DNA from: Reticulitermes speratus
Lineage: Eukaryota > Arthropoda > Insecta > Blattodea > Rhinotermitidae
Reading direction: 5' to 3'
Assembly: GCA_021186555.1 (NCBI GenBank)
Contig: JAJKFL010000013.1
Location: 35,244,743-35,308,742 of the forward strand
Length of the DNA stretch: 64,000 nucleotides
Shown here: positions 35,256 to 47,701 of the stretch, piece by piece
Layout: each line of letters starts with the position of its first letter
Numbering within the stretch: position 1 is the first letter of the stretch
Translations under genes and position numbers: made by a program
Notes under the pieces: model-generated
The model's database searches: none
What the model saw: the letters and a program-made list of their open reading frames with translations, nothing else
What the model was told of the DNA's origin: nothing

Positions 35256-35384
35256 AGAAACGGAAAGGTAAATATGAAAGCTGAGCAGGCAGAACACGTT
35301 CTAAACTTGCTGCCCTTTCTGGGGGTTACAAGGAATATGAAAATCAACAAATAAAATGATACCGTTCATTTTGAAGTGGTTATC

Positions 35385-36132
35385 CATAAAGGTGATACAG
35401 GGCATGTTTGATAGACTAAGTGAAATTGGAAGACGCTATGGAATGGAAATGAATGTGGAAAAAACTAAGGTAATGAGAATCTCAAGGCAACCAGCCCCAA
35501 TGAAAATTATGATAGATCAAAAGCAATTGGAGAATGTGGTATATTTCAATTATTTGGGTAGCATGATAACAAATGATGCAAGGTGTACACGTGAAATTAA
35601 ATCCAGAATTGCCATGGCTAAAGCAGCATTCAACAAGAAGAAGAATCTTTTCACCAGCAAACTGGACTTAAATTTAAGGAAGAAACTAATAAAGTGCTAC
35701 ATTTGGAGCATTGCTTTGTATGGTGCTGAAACGTGGACACTTCGGAAAATAGATCAGACGTATCTGGAACGTTTTGCAATGTGGTACTGGAGAAGAATTT
35801 AGAAGATCAGTTGGACCGATCGTGTGAGAAATGAAGAAGTATTACACAGAGTCAAGGAGGAGAGAAATATCCTACATACAATAAAAAGAAGAAAGGCTAA
35901 CTGGATTGGTCACATCTTGCGCAGAAACTGCCTTCTGAAACACGTGATTGAAGGAAAGGTAGAAGGAAGGATAGAAATGACGGGACGACGAGGGAGAAGA
36001 GGTAAGCAGCTATTGGATGACCTTAAGGAAAAGAGAAGATACTGGAAATTGAAAGAGGGATCACTAGATCGCACTGTGTGGAGAACTGGAAGAGGCTACG
36101 GACCTGTCGTAAGACAGACTACAGAATGAATG
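35385..36132 (+). pseudogene. LINE-A reverse-transcriptase C-terminal fragment
   Basis: The longest protein-like remnant in the window. One reading frame from 35356 to 36129 is broken only by a TAG at 35800-35802. It contains MFDRLSEIGRRYGMEMNVEK, KTKVMRIS, VVYFNYLGSMITNDARCTRE, IKSRIAMAKAAF, KCYIWSIALYGAETWTLRK, then VRNEEVLHRVKEERNILHTI, NWIGHILRRN, MTGRRGRRG and LLDDLKEKRRYWKLKEGSLD. This is the region from just after the catalytic YADD block through the thumb to the C-terminus of a non-LTR reverse transcriptase. The endonuclease and catalytic aspartates are missing through 5' truncation. The 3' end is GACAGACTACAGAATGAATG. The clade (RTE-like or related) is not certain. Confidence 0.85.
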
Positions 36133-36204
36133 AATCCATATACGTCAATTTGTCTTTCCGGTCGAATAACTGGACATAACCACAGCAACCAAGCAACATG
36201 TTAA

Positions 36205-36375
36205 ACGGTAAATGTGGTTAGGGGCTCATCCTGTATGCGATCCATTGAGTATATGGGACCCTTACTCCAGAGGCAAGGCGACCGGGTGTGGAACTGACCA
36301 TGCACGTACATCTAGTGTCGAAGTTATAGGACGAGATGTACATTCACTCCCTCGTATGCCTTCATGGCCTGCACA
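36205..36375 (+). mobile_element. Decayed SINE-2 relative
   Basis: CTTACTCCAGAGGCAAGGCG, then TCGAAGTTATAGGACGAGAT and CCTCGTATGCCTTCATGGCC match SINE-2 landmarks loosely in the right order. The head is lost. Confidence 0.35.
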
Positions 36376-36697
36376 GGGACAGTTATACTTTAAGAGCACA
36401 GAAAACATCCGATACTGTTTATTTACACTGTCACTAACTCACAGAGAAATCACCGCATCGTCGTTAAAAGAAAAGTTTGTTAATGTTAGGAAGAATACTC
36501 CATTTTATTGTAGGAATCAAAAGGAACATACAACTGCGCTTTGTACATTCTTGTCTCACAGAAAACATCGCGTCTCATTACAAAGATCATTCTGTTATTT
36601 TTCGGGAGAAAGTTGCTGTTTATTGTGAGAAACAAACGAAGCACTCTAAGTGTTCAGTGGAAGAAACAATTTATATATTGACTGTTGTCATTGTGCC

Positions 36698-36929
36698 TTG
36701 GACGGTTCCTTCGGATTTACTGCTTGGACGGTTATATGTTGCCCATTACTTGGACGGTTATATGTTGCCCATTACTTGGACGGTTATATCTTGCCCATTA
36801 CTTGGACTGTTACATCTATTATACTGTTTAGACGGTTGCATCCAGCCATCTACTTGGATGGGTCAATCTTACATGTTACTTGGACGGTTATATCGGCGTA
36901 CAGCCTGGACGGTTATGTCTGACCTACTA
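36698..36929 (+). repeat. 26-base minisatellite
   Basis: Units of TTGGACGGTTATATGTTGCC plus CATTAC, about eight, the central three nearly identical and the outer ones degenerate. The 26-base period shifts frame at each unit, so the overlapping open frames are not a protein repeat. Confidence 0.85.
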
Positions 36930-37979
36930 ATGGAAGAGCCTTTTCTGAGAAACTGATAGTAACTCAGCTAGGCAAAAAATTCCTTTCTTTTTGTGGGACT
37001 CAAAATTGACTACTGTGTTCACAAGAGTTCTTATCTTCTTCCCTTTCTTCTCCTATTGCTTTTTCTTACTATTTCTTCTTGCTTTTCTTTCTGTTTGCAG
37101 ATCTAAAGAAAGAATTTGGGAAATGTATCTGCTTCAGAGCTAAGATTTCTTTCTACTTCTTTAACACCTAGAAACCAAAGTTATTTATATGTGTAGCAGA
37201 TACTTATGAAGATAAATGTTTTATTTCTTTCGACTGAGTGAAAAATTGTTCACCTTCCTCGTATCTCTTGAAGTAGGAAAAAAACTTCTATGCCGTCCGG
37301 TGCAGGAACAGAGTGATGAAGCGGCCGTCTCCTGTACTAAGGGATGTGGGTTTGATATCTCTTTGTTACTAATGAAGAAAAAATAAGACTCATTTTTAAT
37401 TTTACGTTAATGACCGTCGTTTCTGATAATGAGCTGATGAACTGAATAGCAGCCGTGTTCTAGAAATATAGTGTGTAAGTGTTGATTGATTAATGGATTG
37501 TTGAGTTGCGACGTGAGAACTGCGGCGCATACGAGTACATTGTCTGAAACGAAGTGGTAAGTTTTAAGGTGTGATAAGTAATGATTGGAAGGAGTGGTCG
37601 TGGGTTGTTTTAAGGTACAATTTCTGTATACATGTGGAGAGATTGAGGTGAACCATGAATATCCAAGCCGACATTTGAAAGGAGACCTCTCGAGTGAAAC
37701 GCCTGGGAAAGTTCCAATCTACCGACCAGACTGGTAGGATTTATGGTGGAAAAATGGCAGCGGGACAGTTTGTTTACAGTAGGCCTACTTCGGTTTTACC
37801 TATCACTATAATTACCCCAATTCTTCATATTCATATTTCATTCCTTTACCACCGACACTGTATAATCTTCGCAAATGACAGCGTAGTTAAATAAAATATT
37901 TCTTTCTCCGACAGCTTGGTGAATAAGTGCGAGAGTAGTACATCAAGGTCTTGTTTTACGCCGTAGCTGTTCCTGAAAA
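36930..37979. other. No gene; tRNA-like fragment near 37295-37365
   Basis: GTCCGGTGCAGGAACAGAGT followed by GATGTGGGTTTGATATC is weakly tRNA-like. The remainder is unassigned. Confidence 0.3.
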
Positions 37980-38165
37980 AGTGGGGGTAAAACAAAAGGG
38001 CGTAACTCGAAAATGTTATTCCCAAAAAATACTTAAATGGAAATAAAACAAGCGAAAGGGCGTTAAACTTAAAAATGAGGGACCGCAAGTTAAGAAGTGT
38101 TGTAAATCTGTAAGGGGCGTTAAAGCAAAAAGGCATGAAAAGAAAAACGGGCGTAAACCAAGGCC
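37980..38165 (+). repeat. GGGCGTAA-containing imperfect repeat
   Basis: AAAGGGCGTAAC, AAAGGGCGTTAAAC, AGGGGCGTTAAAGC and ACGGGCGTAAACC occur in one direction at about 30-60 base spacing in A-rich sequence. Confidence 0.45.
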
Positions 38166-39340
38166 TCAATGTACAGTCTGTGCTGTTATAAATATTCCAT
38201 ATATTCTGAATTTAGTTAATAAGTTGTTGTTCCATGCGAAACAGGTTTCTTTACATTTCAATTTGAAGATGATAAAAACTTGGAACATTCCTCTTAGGAA
38301 TGCAAAATTTAATATGAAGGATCATACATAAACTTTAATAATCTCTTCGTTAAAATTATAAACATGGCGATGGAAAAGGTTATACATGTTTTATAACTTT
38401 CGTGTTGATGAGATTACATGGACATGGCACAGTTGCTTATCACCGGTCGTAATTAAAAATGTATAATTAAGTGTAAAATTTACATTCAGGTGGATGCTTG
38501 TAATAGACAGTAGAACAAAGAAAATATTCCTGGATTTTATTTTTAATTATTTGTTTGTTCATTTTAAAAATTGTCGTTGTATAAGACGAAGCAGGCCTGC
38601 TGCTTGAAGGAATAATAAGAGAATTAGCCAACCTAATTTTATAGTATAAAATTGCAGTCTACTTAACACTTTCTTTCTTAATTTAAATTTACTATCTCTT
38701 TTTCGTTGAAGTCTAAGAAACGATTAAATTTTCTGTGTCAACTTTCGAGAGTTTCTGTAGTGTTGTTAAAAGCAACTATGGAACACAAGGTTTTTTGTGA
38801 GGAAGTTGTTACCGCAAAATTATTAAATCAAGTTGGGTTCTGAAGAAGAACGTTTGTCTTGTAACGCTAAAAGATAGATGCCTACGTAGAAGAATCACCA
38901 ACACAACAACTAAAGTCTGTTTTATTTTTGGACACCTTCAGGAAAATATCAAATGTATCTCTACACATTGAAACACTGCACTAAGCATAAAAATTTCCCT
39001 GTTAACTTTAAAGAATTTCCCCACATAAAAAGACTAACCGTATGCAGGAATGACAGTAGTGCTGTTGAGTTCTGGCCCCAGGTACTCTCGGCGCTTGCCT
39101 GGTTCACGAAATGTCGTTACGGACTTAAAAACTCTCAATTTAAAGCTAATCAATATGTAAAACAAGCCAGCCTCGTTATAGAATATGCATAACGTCAACC
39201 ATATCTTCAGGAGGATATCCGCGACATTTTGACAGCTTTGCATAGTTGTCAAATTTACCGCTACAAGCAGTGAAAGTCCGTGTGTTTGCAATACACGTTA
39301 CATGTATTTGGCGACACTTCAATTTATCAAATTACTATCC
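38166..39340. other. No gene seen
   Basis: Unassigned AT-rich sequence. Confidence 0.3.
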
Positions 39341-39422
39341 GGCATAGCTCAGTCAGTATAGTGACTAGGCTACGGGTTCAAAAATCGGAGAATCGGGGTT
39401 GGATTCCCAGTACGGGTATATA
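39341..39422 (+). mobile_element. tRNA-like SINE head fragment
   Basis: CCGGCATAGCTCAGTCAGTA is A-box-like and GGGGTTGGATTCCCAG is B-box-like. It stops at TATATA and is joined directly to repeat R. A genuine tRNA fold is not apparent. Confidence 0.5.
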
Positions 39423-39426
39423 TATT

Positions 39427-39885
39427 TAGGCGCGTTCGAAGAATTGCGAAAAGCGAGTATTAGCATCGTTATGTCCGTCTGTCTGTCTGTCTGTCCGTCC
39501 ACAATTCGGCTCCCAAGGGACGGATTTTCATGAAATTTGATATTTGAGTATTTTTTAAAATCTGTCTAAAAATCAAGTTTATTTAAAATCAGACAAGAAT
39601 AGCGAGTACTTTACATGAAGACGTTTTGTACATTTATGATATACCTCGCTGAATTCTTCTAAGAATGAGAAATGTTTCAGACAAAAGTTGTAGAGGAAAT
39701 CAAAACACATTTTATGTTCAACAACTTTTTTTCTGAAAATCGTGCCGTTTATGAGATAATGTGGAATTATACGGTAGAGCCGGACAGGCCACAGGTGACA
39801 ATATAATATGACGCATGCGCTTTGCTTGTTGGATAACTGAGGCTGCAACAAACATTCACGGCAACAATGTGACGTTATACTCACA
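39427..39885 (+). repeat. Repeat R copy 1 (unclassified, about 460 bases)
   Basis: Starts TTAGGCGCGTTC, then GCGAAAAGCGAGTATTAGC, a GTCT/GTCC run, GGATTTTCATGAAATTTGAT, GACAAAAGTTGTAGAG and ends near CGGCAACAATGTGACGTTA. It matches copies at 44194 and 50930. No open frame or terminal repeat is evident. Confidence 0.8.
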
Positions 39886-40620
39886 TTGCAAGCCTCCTAT
39901 TCAATGGAGAACGCGGGTACTATCACCGACGGTAAAGTGACCGGAACGTGAAGCTGAAGACTTACCTCCACCTAGTGTCCAGCTTAAGAAAACTTGCAGC
40001 TATACCGCTGTTTTATGGTGTGATGCTTAATTAAACAAGCAGGAAACGTTGCTTCGACCTAGCAATTGGTAAACTGTCTAGTTGCGGGAAAGAGTCCTAT
40101 TCTGAAATTATGCTTACATGTGTCTCATGTTCACCGACACTGCAGGTCCTCCGGTTGCGTGTGTAGGAGACTGCCAGATGTGGATGGTCGCTGCTACTAG
40201 AGGGTGAACATAAATTGTATTTACACTCTTAAAATTAGTTTAAAAATTTTAACATCTGCACAGTAGTAGTGATATTTGTAGAGCGTAAGAACGAAGACTC
40301 AGATGTTTTTCACTTATCGGATTTCAGTGCCAGTCCCGCTGGTGGTCCTACACATGTCCAAACGATAACCAGTGTCGTTAGAAGCACTGGAATACATATG
40401 CATATCAAGTGATTTAAAAAAACCAATAAGTCGATTTTCATTCGTAGAGATTTTGAGGTGTTGGGGTAGGTGGTGAGCATGGGTGTTGACGATCATTAAC
40501 AAGAAATATGAGAGAGTTAGATCCCTAGGATCCAACGTTTGGAGTGACTGATTATTAAGTTGGTGTATGTTGCCAGTGGGATTCTAAAAAATCCGACATT
40601 GAAACATTTTAATACTATGC
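39886..40620. other. No gene seen
   Basis: Unassigned. Confidence 0.3.
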
Positions 40621-40624
40621 GTAA

Positions 40625-40755
40625 TTTCAGGCTTCCGGTGCGATGCAGATGAGATCTGCGCTCTTCTGGGTTATTATGCACGTATAGTGGTAATTCTGTG
40701 CCGACGTTTCGGAAGAACCTATCAGCCCAATCTTCAAGGGTCAAGAAGTCTTGTA
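40625..40755 (-). mobile_element. Foldback f2, one arm only
   Basis: TTTCAGGCTTCCGGTGCGAT, GAGATCTGCGCTCTTCTGGG, CGACGTTTCGGAAG and ATCTTCAAGGGTCAAG form a single arm plus tail of the f family. The second arm is replaced by SINE-3 sequence. Confidence 0.7.
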
Positions 40756-41066
40756 CCAGAACTAGTTCCTGGGGGGGGGGGTAAAGGCGGCCGGTGCGTA
40801 GGGCTAACAACCTTACCACCTTCATTTGCCGCTTGTCTGGAAATTGGGAGCCTCAACCTCCTGGATCCGTAGGGGTCTGTATAGGCCTGCATAGGGATAG
40901 CTTCACCTTTACCATACTCTTTTCTGTTAGAGGCTGAGTCGATCCCAGGGCCGTAGTGCGGCCGGAATGATCAAGTCAATGAAAACTTTCAATGACTCCA
41001 TCGGGAATCAACCCGCGACCTTCCGGTTTGTAGCGCAGTGCCTCAACAAACTGCGCCAGCGCAATT
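40756..41066. mobile_element. SINE-3 halves in opposite orientation
   Basis: 40756-40912 is SINE-3 body and tail in plus orientation (GGTAAAGGCGGCCGGTGCG to TTCACCTTTACC). 40930-41066 is SINE-3 head in minus orientation: on the plus strand CGCGACCTTCCGG and TAGCGCAGTGCCTCAAC. The copy at 61282-61557 has both halves in one direction, so this locus is inverted internally or is two insertions. Confidence 0.65.
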
Positions 41067-44000
41067 ATGATGTATTAACCTTTTAAAGCACAGTGGTAAC
41101 TACAGTTAACACTATGGTTTTGTTATGTTTGATTTTCACTTGAGCGATTATTTCCCTACACAGAATTTTATCTGTTGGTGTTTGTCGTGTCCGACATTTG
41201 ATGTTCTTTCGACGGCGCAACTGTCTTCAGGGACTGCAGTTTTTGTGCGAGTAAAGTTGTCCCTGTGCACAACGTGAAGGCATGTCAGGGAGGGCATGTT
41301 TCGTGTGTTCTTAACATTGGCTATGGATGTAGGCGATGTCTGGCCCTGAACAATCTGATAGTTGTTTACCTACGTTTCAGGAGAATGCTTTCTGCCTTCT
41401 ATCCTGAAGGATGATGTAGTACTTATCCTGAAATTTCGGAATATTTCTCCAGAATATACGGCGTAATATCCCAAAAGATGGTAGTCTTCAGGGGCGCAGT
41501 GTTTCTTTTCTGGAATTAGGAACTGATTTCGGAATATAATTTAGAGGATTCCCAGGCTTTAAAAGCTCACAAACTGCGGAACAATTGTTTGTGCTTTCGC
41601 TTAACTTTCCTGCCTGTCCCTATTATGCGATTACAAGGCATGACAGACAGACATACAGACAGATATCATTATCGTGTTCTCAGCCATCTAGATGAGAAAT
41701 TGTCTTTCATTGCGTTGCTTTTTTAAACATGTAATTCGTGTTTGTAGAGGATTTTTATGCAAATGAAATCCGGCTTTATACGTACAAGAGAAATGAACCA
41801 TATTTTAGTTTCGTTAGAAATTAAATGTAAAAAATATATAAAAAAAAGACAGCAAAGCTTCTCTTACTGGCTTAAAATCTGTGTCCATAAATTATAACCT
41901 TTATAGTTCCATGTATATCTCTCTCTGTTTCTCTATAGGGCGAGTAATGTAATTAACCTTTGTGTATAAAGGAGATGCCTAATGTGATTTGTACACGAAT
42001 TGTCATATTTTATGTAAGATTAGGATCTTCTGATAAGTGACGCCAGAGGAATAAAAGAAAGGGAGTTTTTGGACGGGGTTCCGAGAGGTCCAGTGAGAGC
42101 ATGTGGTCCCGATAAGGGGAGTAGTTACGGAATTTCCAAATAGAGAAGAAAGATGTCTTATTAATAAATGGATTTTCTGAACATTCGGGGTAGCATCTTG
42201 ATTACAGAACGTCAAGACTGAAACTTACCGAGCACGTTGGCGCAGTTTAGGCAATAAACTCTTATTCTGAAAGTGTGTGCTTCGAATCCCGGTCCGGACA
42301 GTGGCCATATTAACAGAAGCTTTTAGCAGCTTTCCTCAGTCCCTCCAAGAGTATTCCTGGATAGTACGCGTGTTGGACCACAAATGGTTTCATCCAAATA
42401 CGTATTTTCCAATTAACCGCTATTAAATTACCGTAGCTTTCGACGCTTCGACACTGACAGCCTCGTCATAAGTCGACTAAAGAGGCGGAGATGGTAATGA
42501 GCCTGACACGAATAAACGCCGGTACCCTTTATGAATTGAACTACGCAAAGATCAGTTTTAAAACTGACGAGTATTCCATGGGACTACACTTTTCCTCTCT
42601 CGTTTTTGTATATATATTTACATCGTGGAATATCAATCGCATACCGTATTGGCCAATGAATAATAGCACGAACCAAAATGTATTTACAGGCGAATTACAA
42701 GTGAAGCAGTTTTAAGAATATGAGATACGTTTAAAAAGGGACATTAAAATTTTCCAAATTCGTAATTACCCTATTTTCTTCGGCATCCTGTTACTTCCTG
42801 ACCTGTAGGTCCAACTATTCTTGCCAGCAATCTCACTCTTTCTTCTTACCATACTGTTAGTCAAAGGTACAAAAGTTCTTAATGGTGTAGGGGGCAGGAA
42901 ATCACTTGCCATCTGGCTTCACGGTGGGATATAACACGCGCGCTATGAGGGTGAGTGAATTATATTAGGCATTCATGTCTTTCTTACCAGAACTACGAAA
43001 GATTGACTCCAAATTATTCAGGCATCATACAACACTAGACTTCGCTGATGTTTACATGTTGATGGTCATCATTTTGAAAATGCAGTAGGATTACCAATAC
43101 ACTTAATTAATAAAGGTGAGTGACTTACATCGTACACTACATATAAAAAGGATATAAAATTATGCAGCCTAGAGATTAAATGTGCGTTCGGCAGAAGGAA
43201 TTACGACACGACAACTTCAATGTTATTCAAATTATTTATATGAAAAGGGGCGTGGTAGAGTTTCTAAAAGTTTCTGGAGATACTTCAATACCATTTCAAT
43301 TAAAATATATAAGTGTACTGTATTTGGTTCTCATCTTTATTTTATAGGTTATCCAAATTATACGTTCTAAATGACATGAATAAACTTAAATTCAACCGCA
43401 GCACCAAAATTACGGATCTGTTTTTCTGTTAATTAATATTTCGTGATCTTGACAAGGACAGTGAACATCATTTATCTTGTGAGGGGAAACAGTATCTCTG
43501 CTGGTTTACTGTTGACTTCGCTGGTAAGGAAATATTTAATGTAAAAATTATCATCCACTTTTCGTTTATAGTATTCTTTTCATGCACTGAGATTTCATGC
43601 GCTGGTCTCTACGACGAGTCTGCTTGCGCCGCGCGTACCTTCTACTTGCGTGCTTACCATTAACGTGAACAGTTTTAAATCAGGATTAGGCTGTAAAATT
43701 CAGCAGGATTAAATCTTAGGCATTCGAGGATGGTGAAATATTCAGGTAGCGTGTGTTTTATGCCCAATTCCAGTTCAGCTTTTTTTTGGAAAAGTCTTGA
43801 AAAGACGAACCTATAATGTAATTTGTTCAGCTATGTGAGGGATAAGTTTGTGGCAAACAACTAACATGAAGTATAAAAAAATGCACATAATTCTTTCCCC
43901 TTGAGAGTATTTGTGGCGGAATGGACGTAGGTTTACTGTGGTTTTTCTGAATCCACATGCACAATCCCGCACAAGGCAGATCAATCACCAAAGATAAACT

Positions 44001-44193
44001 TTCCCCTTAGAGCATGGATTCTCAAAGTTAGCGTCGGGACTCAGGTTTGGGTCGTGATATCCTTCTGAAAGGTCGTCAATCTCCAAAATTGTCAAGCTTG
44101 TAACTTTCGGTATTCAACTTTTATCTCTTATTTAGGAAAAAAGATTTTGGAAGAAGATTTGCATATATGTATAAATTTTACCCTAAATGCCTT
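41067..44193. other. No gene; tRNA-like head and motif relics
   Basis: 41370-41480 has CTACGTTTCAGGAGAATGC and GGCGTAATATCCC, an old f-family remnant. 42235-42300 has GCACGTTGGCGCAGTTTAGG and CTTCGAATCCCGG, a tRNA-like head. 42425-42475 on the minus strand has TGACGAGGCTGTCAG...CGTCGAAAGC, a decayed motif. The remainder is unassigned. Confidence 0.4.
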
Positions 44194-44646
44194 TTAGACG
44201 TGTTTGAAAAATTACGAAGGGCAACTCTTAGCTTTGTCCTGTCTGTCTGTCTGTCCATCCGTCCGCCTCTCTATATGGAACAACTCGGCTCGCACTGGAG
44301 GGATTTTCATGAAATTTGATGTTTAGGACTTTCCGAAGATCTGTCGGGAAAATTCAAGTTTCATTAAAATCTGACAAAAATAACGGCTACTTTACATGAA
44401 GACCTATGTACATTTATGATAATATCTCGCCGAATTCTTCTTAGAATGAGAAATATTTCAGACAAAATTGTAGAGAAAATCAGAACACACAATTTATGTT
44501 TAATAACTATTTTTTCCGTAAAATTGTGCTGTAGGTGAGGTAATGTGGAAAAATATGGTAGACCCAGACAGGCCACAGATGACAATATAATACTGCGCAT
44601 GCGCTTTGCATGCTGGATAACTAATGCTGGAGACACACACTCCTAA
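44194..44646 (+). repeat. Repeat R copy 2, left part
   Basis: Collinear with copies 1 and 3 from the GCGAAAAGC-equivalent through GACAAAATTGTAGAG to ACACACTCCTAATATTTAA, then interrupted. Confidence 0.8.
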
Positions 44647-44984
44647 TATTTAATACTTATGTTTAATTGGTTAATTCCGTCTAAGCTTGTAAAATGTTTT
44701 ACGGCAACAGTTACAAAAACTGAAATAACACGCAATGACTTATATGTCATTACGACCTGTTTAGTCAAATTGTACTCTAAATAAGGCCATGAGCAAGCGA
44801 ACATTCTTTTGTTTCAATGCAGCGTTCATATGTAACATATGAAAGGAGTGAAAATTAGTTGGAATTTATTTAAAAACCCTGTACGTATTATTTGCATTGT
44901 TGCCGGTGACATGAATTTACCATAAATGCATTTTTCTGCAACACTCAATATTTTTGTATATTTAAAGTGACATGTAACTCAACT
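44647..44984. other. Sequence interrupting repeat R copy 2
   Basis: About 340 bases separate the two collinear pieces of copy 2. The contents have no family I recognise. Confidence 0.5.
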
Positions 44985-45083
44985 ACAACACACACAGAAT
45001 GCATTGTTGTGTTTCCGCTGCAAAATGGTTATGCGAACGCGCCACAATATTGCATTATACGTTTATTGCCTATCTTGTTAAAC
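44985..45083 (+). repeat. Repeat R copy 2, right part
   Basis: ACACACACAGAATGCATTG, GCGAACGCGCCACAATATTG and ACGTTTATTGCC match the end of copy 3. Confidence 0.65.
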
Positions 45084-45242
45084 TTTAGTTATTTTAACGG
45101 TCATTTTTCTTATGTTTCTACGCCTTCATTAGTTATAAATTTTTGGCCTCCCAGATATTGGTACGACTCTGAAAACAGAAGAAGCCTCATCTTCTAGATC
45201 AAACATTTAAGTAACCTGATTGCTATGGACAAAGTTACAGAA

Positions 45243-45302
45243 GTCCATATATTTTTATATATATATTTGTATATATGTTTGTGTGTGTGTGCGCGCGCGC
45301 CT
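45243..45302 (+). repeat. TATA/TGTG/CGCG alternating tract
   Basis: Alternating purine-pyrimidine TATATATA, then TGTGTGTGTG, then CGCGCGCG. Confidence 0.85.
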
Positions 45303-45589
45303 GTCTCCGTGGGAACTATACATAGTAATTGTAATCTGTGGTCTTTTGGGTGATTACACGGCGTCGTGAGGTAATTATTTATGTGTTAAAATGAAGTAGT
45401 ATTTATATCGAAGATTTACAACGTACCTGCTGAATCAGTTTATCTAAATGCTTTTCCAAATGAGGTCCTTTGTACAGGAACAGTAAAACATGAATATAAA
45501 ATTGCCCATGTGCACTTAATGAAGGCCTATAATTGGATTTGACTTATAACTGCTGATTCTTGACCTCGACACTAAATGGACGTAAGTGA

Positions 45590-45750
45590 TAGACTTCACT
45601 CCCCGGCCCCTTTTACCCGTTAGAATTAACATTCTGGTACCCATTGAGGAAGAGTTTGGGATCTCCGTCTGGACGTTTGTGAGTAGACAAAGTTTGTCCA
45701 GACCATAGCCTGGTCACTGTATGGGCTACGATATCTCGGCTTCTCAGGAA
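45590..45750 (-). mobile_element. Decayed SINE-2 copy
   Basis: On the plus strand CCCCGGCCCCTTTTACCCG, GGTACCCATTGAGGAAGAG and GTCCAGACCATAGCCTGGTC follow SINE-2 minus-strand order. The head near 45745 is decayed. Confidence 0.45.
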
Positions 45751-46299
45751 TAGTGTGTTAAAACTTAAAGTTTAACTTAAATGAATGTTTCAGCTGTAAA
45801 AGTAGTTACTTTGTGGTTAACGTCTTTGATAATTAGCAGCCACTGTAATTTGTTTCTGTGCATTATATAGTTCGGAGATGCGATGTTATTTAAAACGTAA
45901 TAAATATCATATTTGCGGTATTATATAGTATTCCGTACACGTTTGGAGATCATGGCTACTATTGTGTCATCTATAGAATATTTTCTTAGGATCCTGAATG
46001 TTGATTCGAATTACAGATTGCTTACTTAGAAGCAGTTTTACCCTCCGAGTGTCTTATGACTCAAGGAAGAGTGATAAGGAAACAAAGAAACTGTTTCCTA
46101 ACCTGTGAGTCGGGGCTTTGTCTGCTGCACGTCTTCTGTTATCGGGAACCTTTGAATTGAGAAAGAGTTGATGTGCTGAAGCTACTTCTAGCTGATATGG
46201 AAGCAATCGCAGCATTGCTTTTGAATTCTACGTAAGAGTGACGGCATGATAGAATTTTTCTTGAATATTCAATAACGATTAGTTATAATCTTTCGATAA

Positions 46300-46480
46300 A
46301 CTGAAAGCAAAATTACATGGAACGGGGCATAGAAGGAAAAAGAATAAAAGTAGAGAGGTAGGACGAAGAGAAGACGAGGAACTAGAAGAAGCAAATTCTG
46401 TAAGAAGAGGAAGAAGTCAAGACCCAAAAAGGAAGAAAAAGAAACAAGAAACATACAGAAGGACAACAAGCAAAGAAAGC
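46300..46480 (+). repeat. Purine-rich tract
   Basis: A/G-rich (GAAGAGGAAGAAG) sequence, similar in style to 31140-31545. Confidence 0.6.
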
Positions 46481-46491
46481 AGGCTGTGATC

Positions 46492-46523
<32 letters not shown>

Positions 46524-46533
46524 AATGATGACG

Positions 46534-46576
<43 letters not shown>

Positions 46577-46607
46577 GATGATAATAATAATGATGATGAT
46601 GATGATT
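46492..46607 (+). repeat. GAT and AAT trinucleotide repeats
   Basis: ATG/GAT units, then AAT units, then GAT units again. Confidence 0.9.
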
Positions 46608-47701
46608 TTTGTTTATGTAGACACTGGCTTAACGGCACAATGCCAAATTAAAAACCGGCAAAAATACTTCAATGCAACACAAATACTTAAACAAAGACAC
46701 ACAACAGGAAAATGGAAAAACGCAACACACACAGCAGTAATATATAAGACGTGGTAAGTTCAAGTGTTGACTAACATTCTCGTTAATGTGTGTGTCCTCT
46801 CAGCAACGAAAGAAAGTTTAATAACAAACAAAATGGCATTAGTAGATTAACAAAATAAGCATACTAAAACTGATGATAAATAAGGGGAAAGTGGAATACT
46901 AACTAATACAGATGAGTTAAGGATACTTAAACCAGTAGAGAGCGAAACGCGACCAAATGTAATCTGTTAATGTAAAGTCTGTTTTAGAGTACTAATTGGT
47001 TTTCTAAATGCATCGTCATATCTGCAGCAGTGATAATTCAATTTTATGAGTATGGTGCTGGCACAACATCCATAAGGCCAGCTGCAGAGAGAGCACAGGA
47101 ATACAAAACAAAGTACATCAATTGAACACACAGACAAAAACACAGGAACAAGAGAGAACAAGAACAAATCACATCAGGTGACAAATATCACTAATGATAG
47201 TAACATGTTTAAATCAATAGATGATTAAGTGAGATAAACCTTTTCCCGAATATCTAAATATTTCCACAGAAGCCGTTAGAAACAATACAATGTAATACAA
47301 TATATTTTATTAAAGTGTTTGAGAACATTAAACGCATTTAAAGGCAAAGAATAACAACAAAATACAAAAAAAACAGAAAGAAATATAAAATTCACACCAG
47401 AGGATACAATAATATTAATAATGTTAATAGTAATTGTAGATGCGTATGCGGATAATGTTGACGATAGAGGAAATAAGGAAACAATTATCTTTGTCTTTTC
47501 CGTTGTTGTAATGCTCAAAAAGAAGCACGCCATAAAAATATCAATTCTTACTTAAAATCGCTCTTTCAAATGCAACAATTGTGTAAGCGTTAGTGCACTT
47601 CTTTCCCTTTTGGTTCCAGTTTTTCAGCTCTTACAACGTTTTCTTCAAGAAAAATAAAGAAGGAAGTAACTAAACAGAAATATCTTTGTCCTATGCGCTA
47701 C
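46608..47701. other. No gene seen
   Basis: A-rich, unassigned. Frames here lack domains. Confidence 0.3.
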
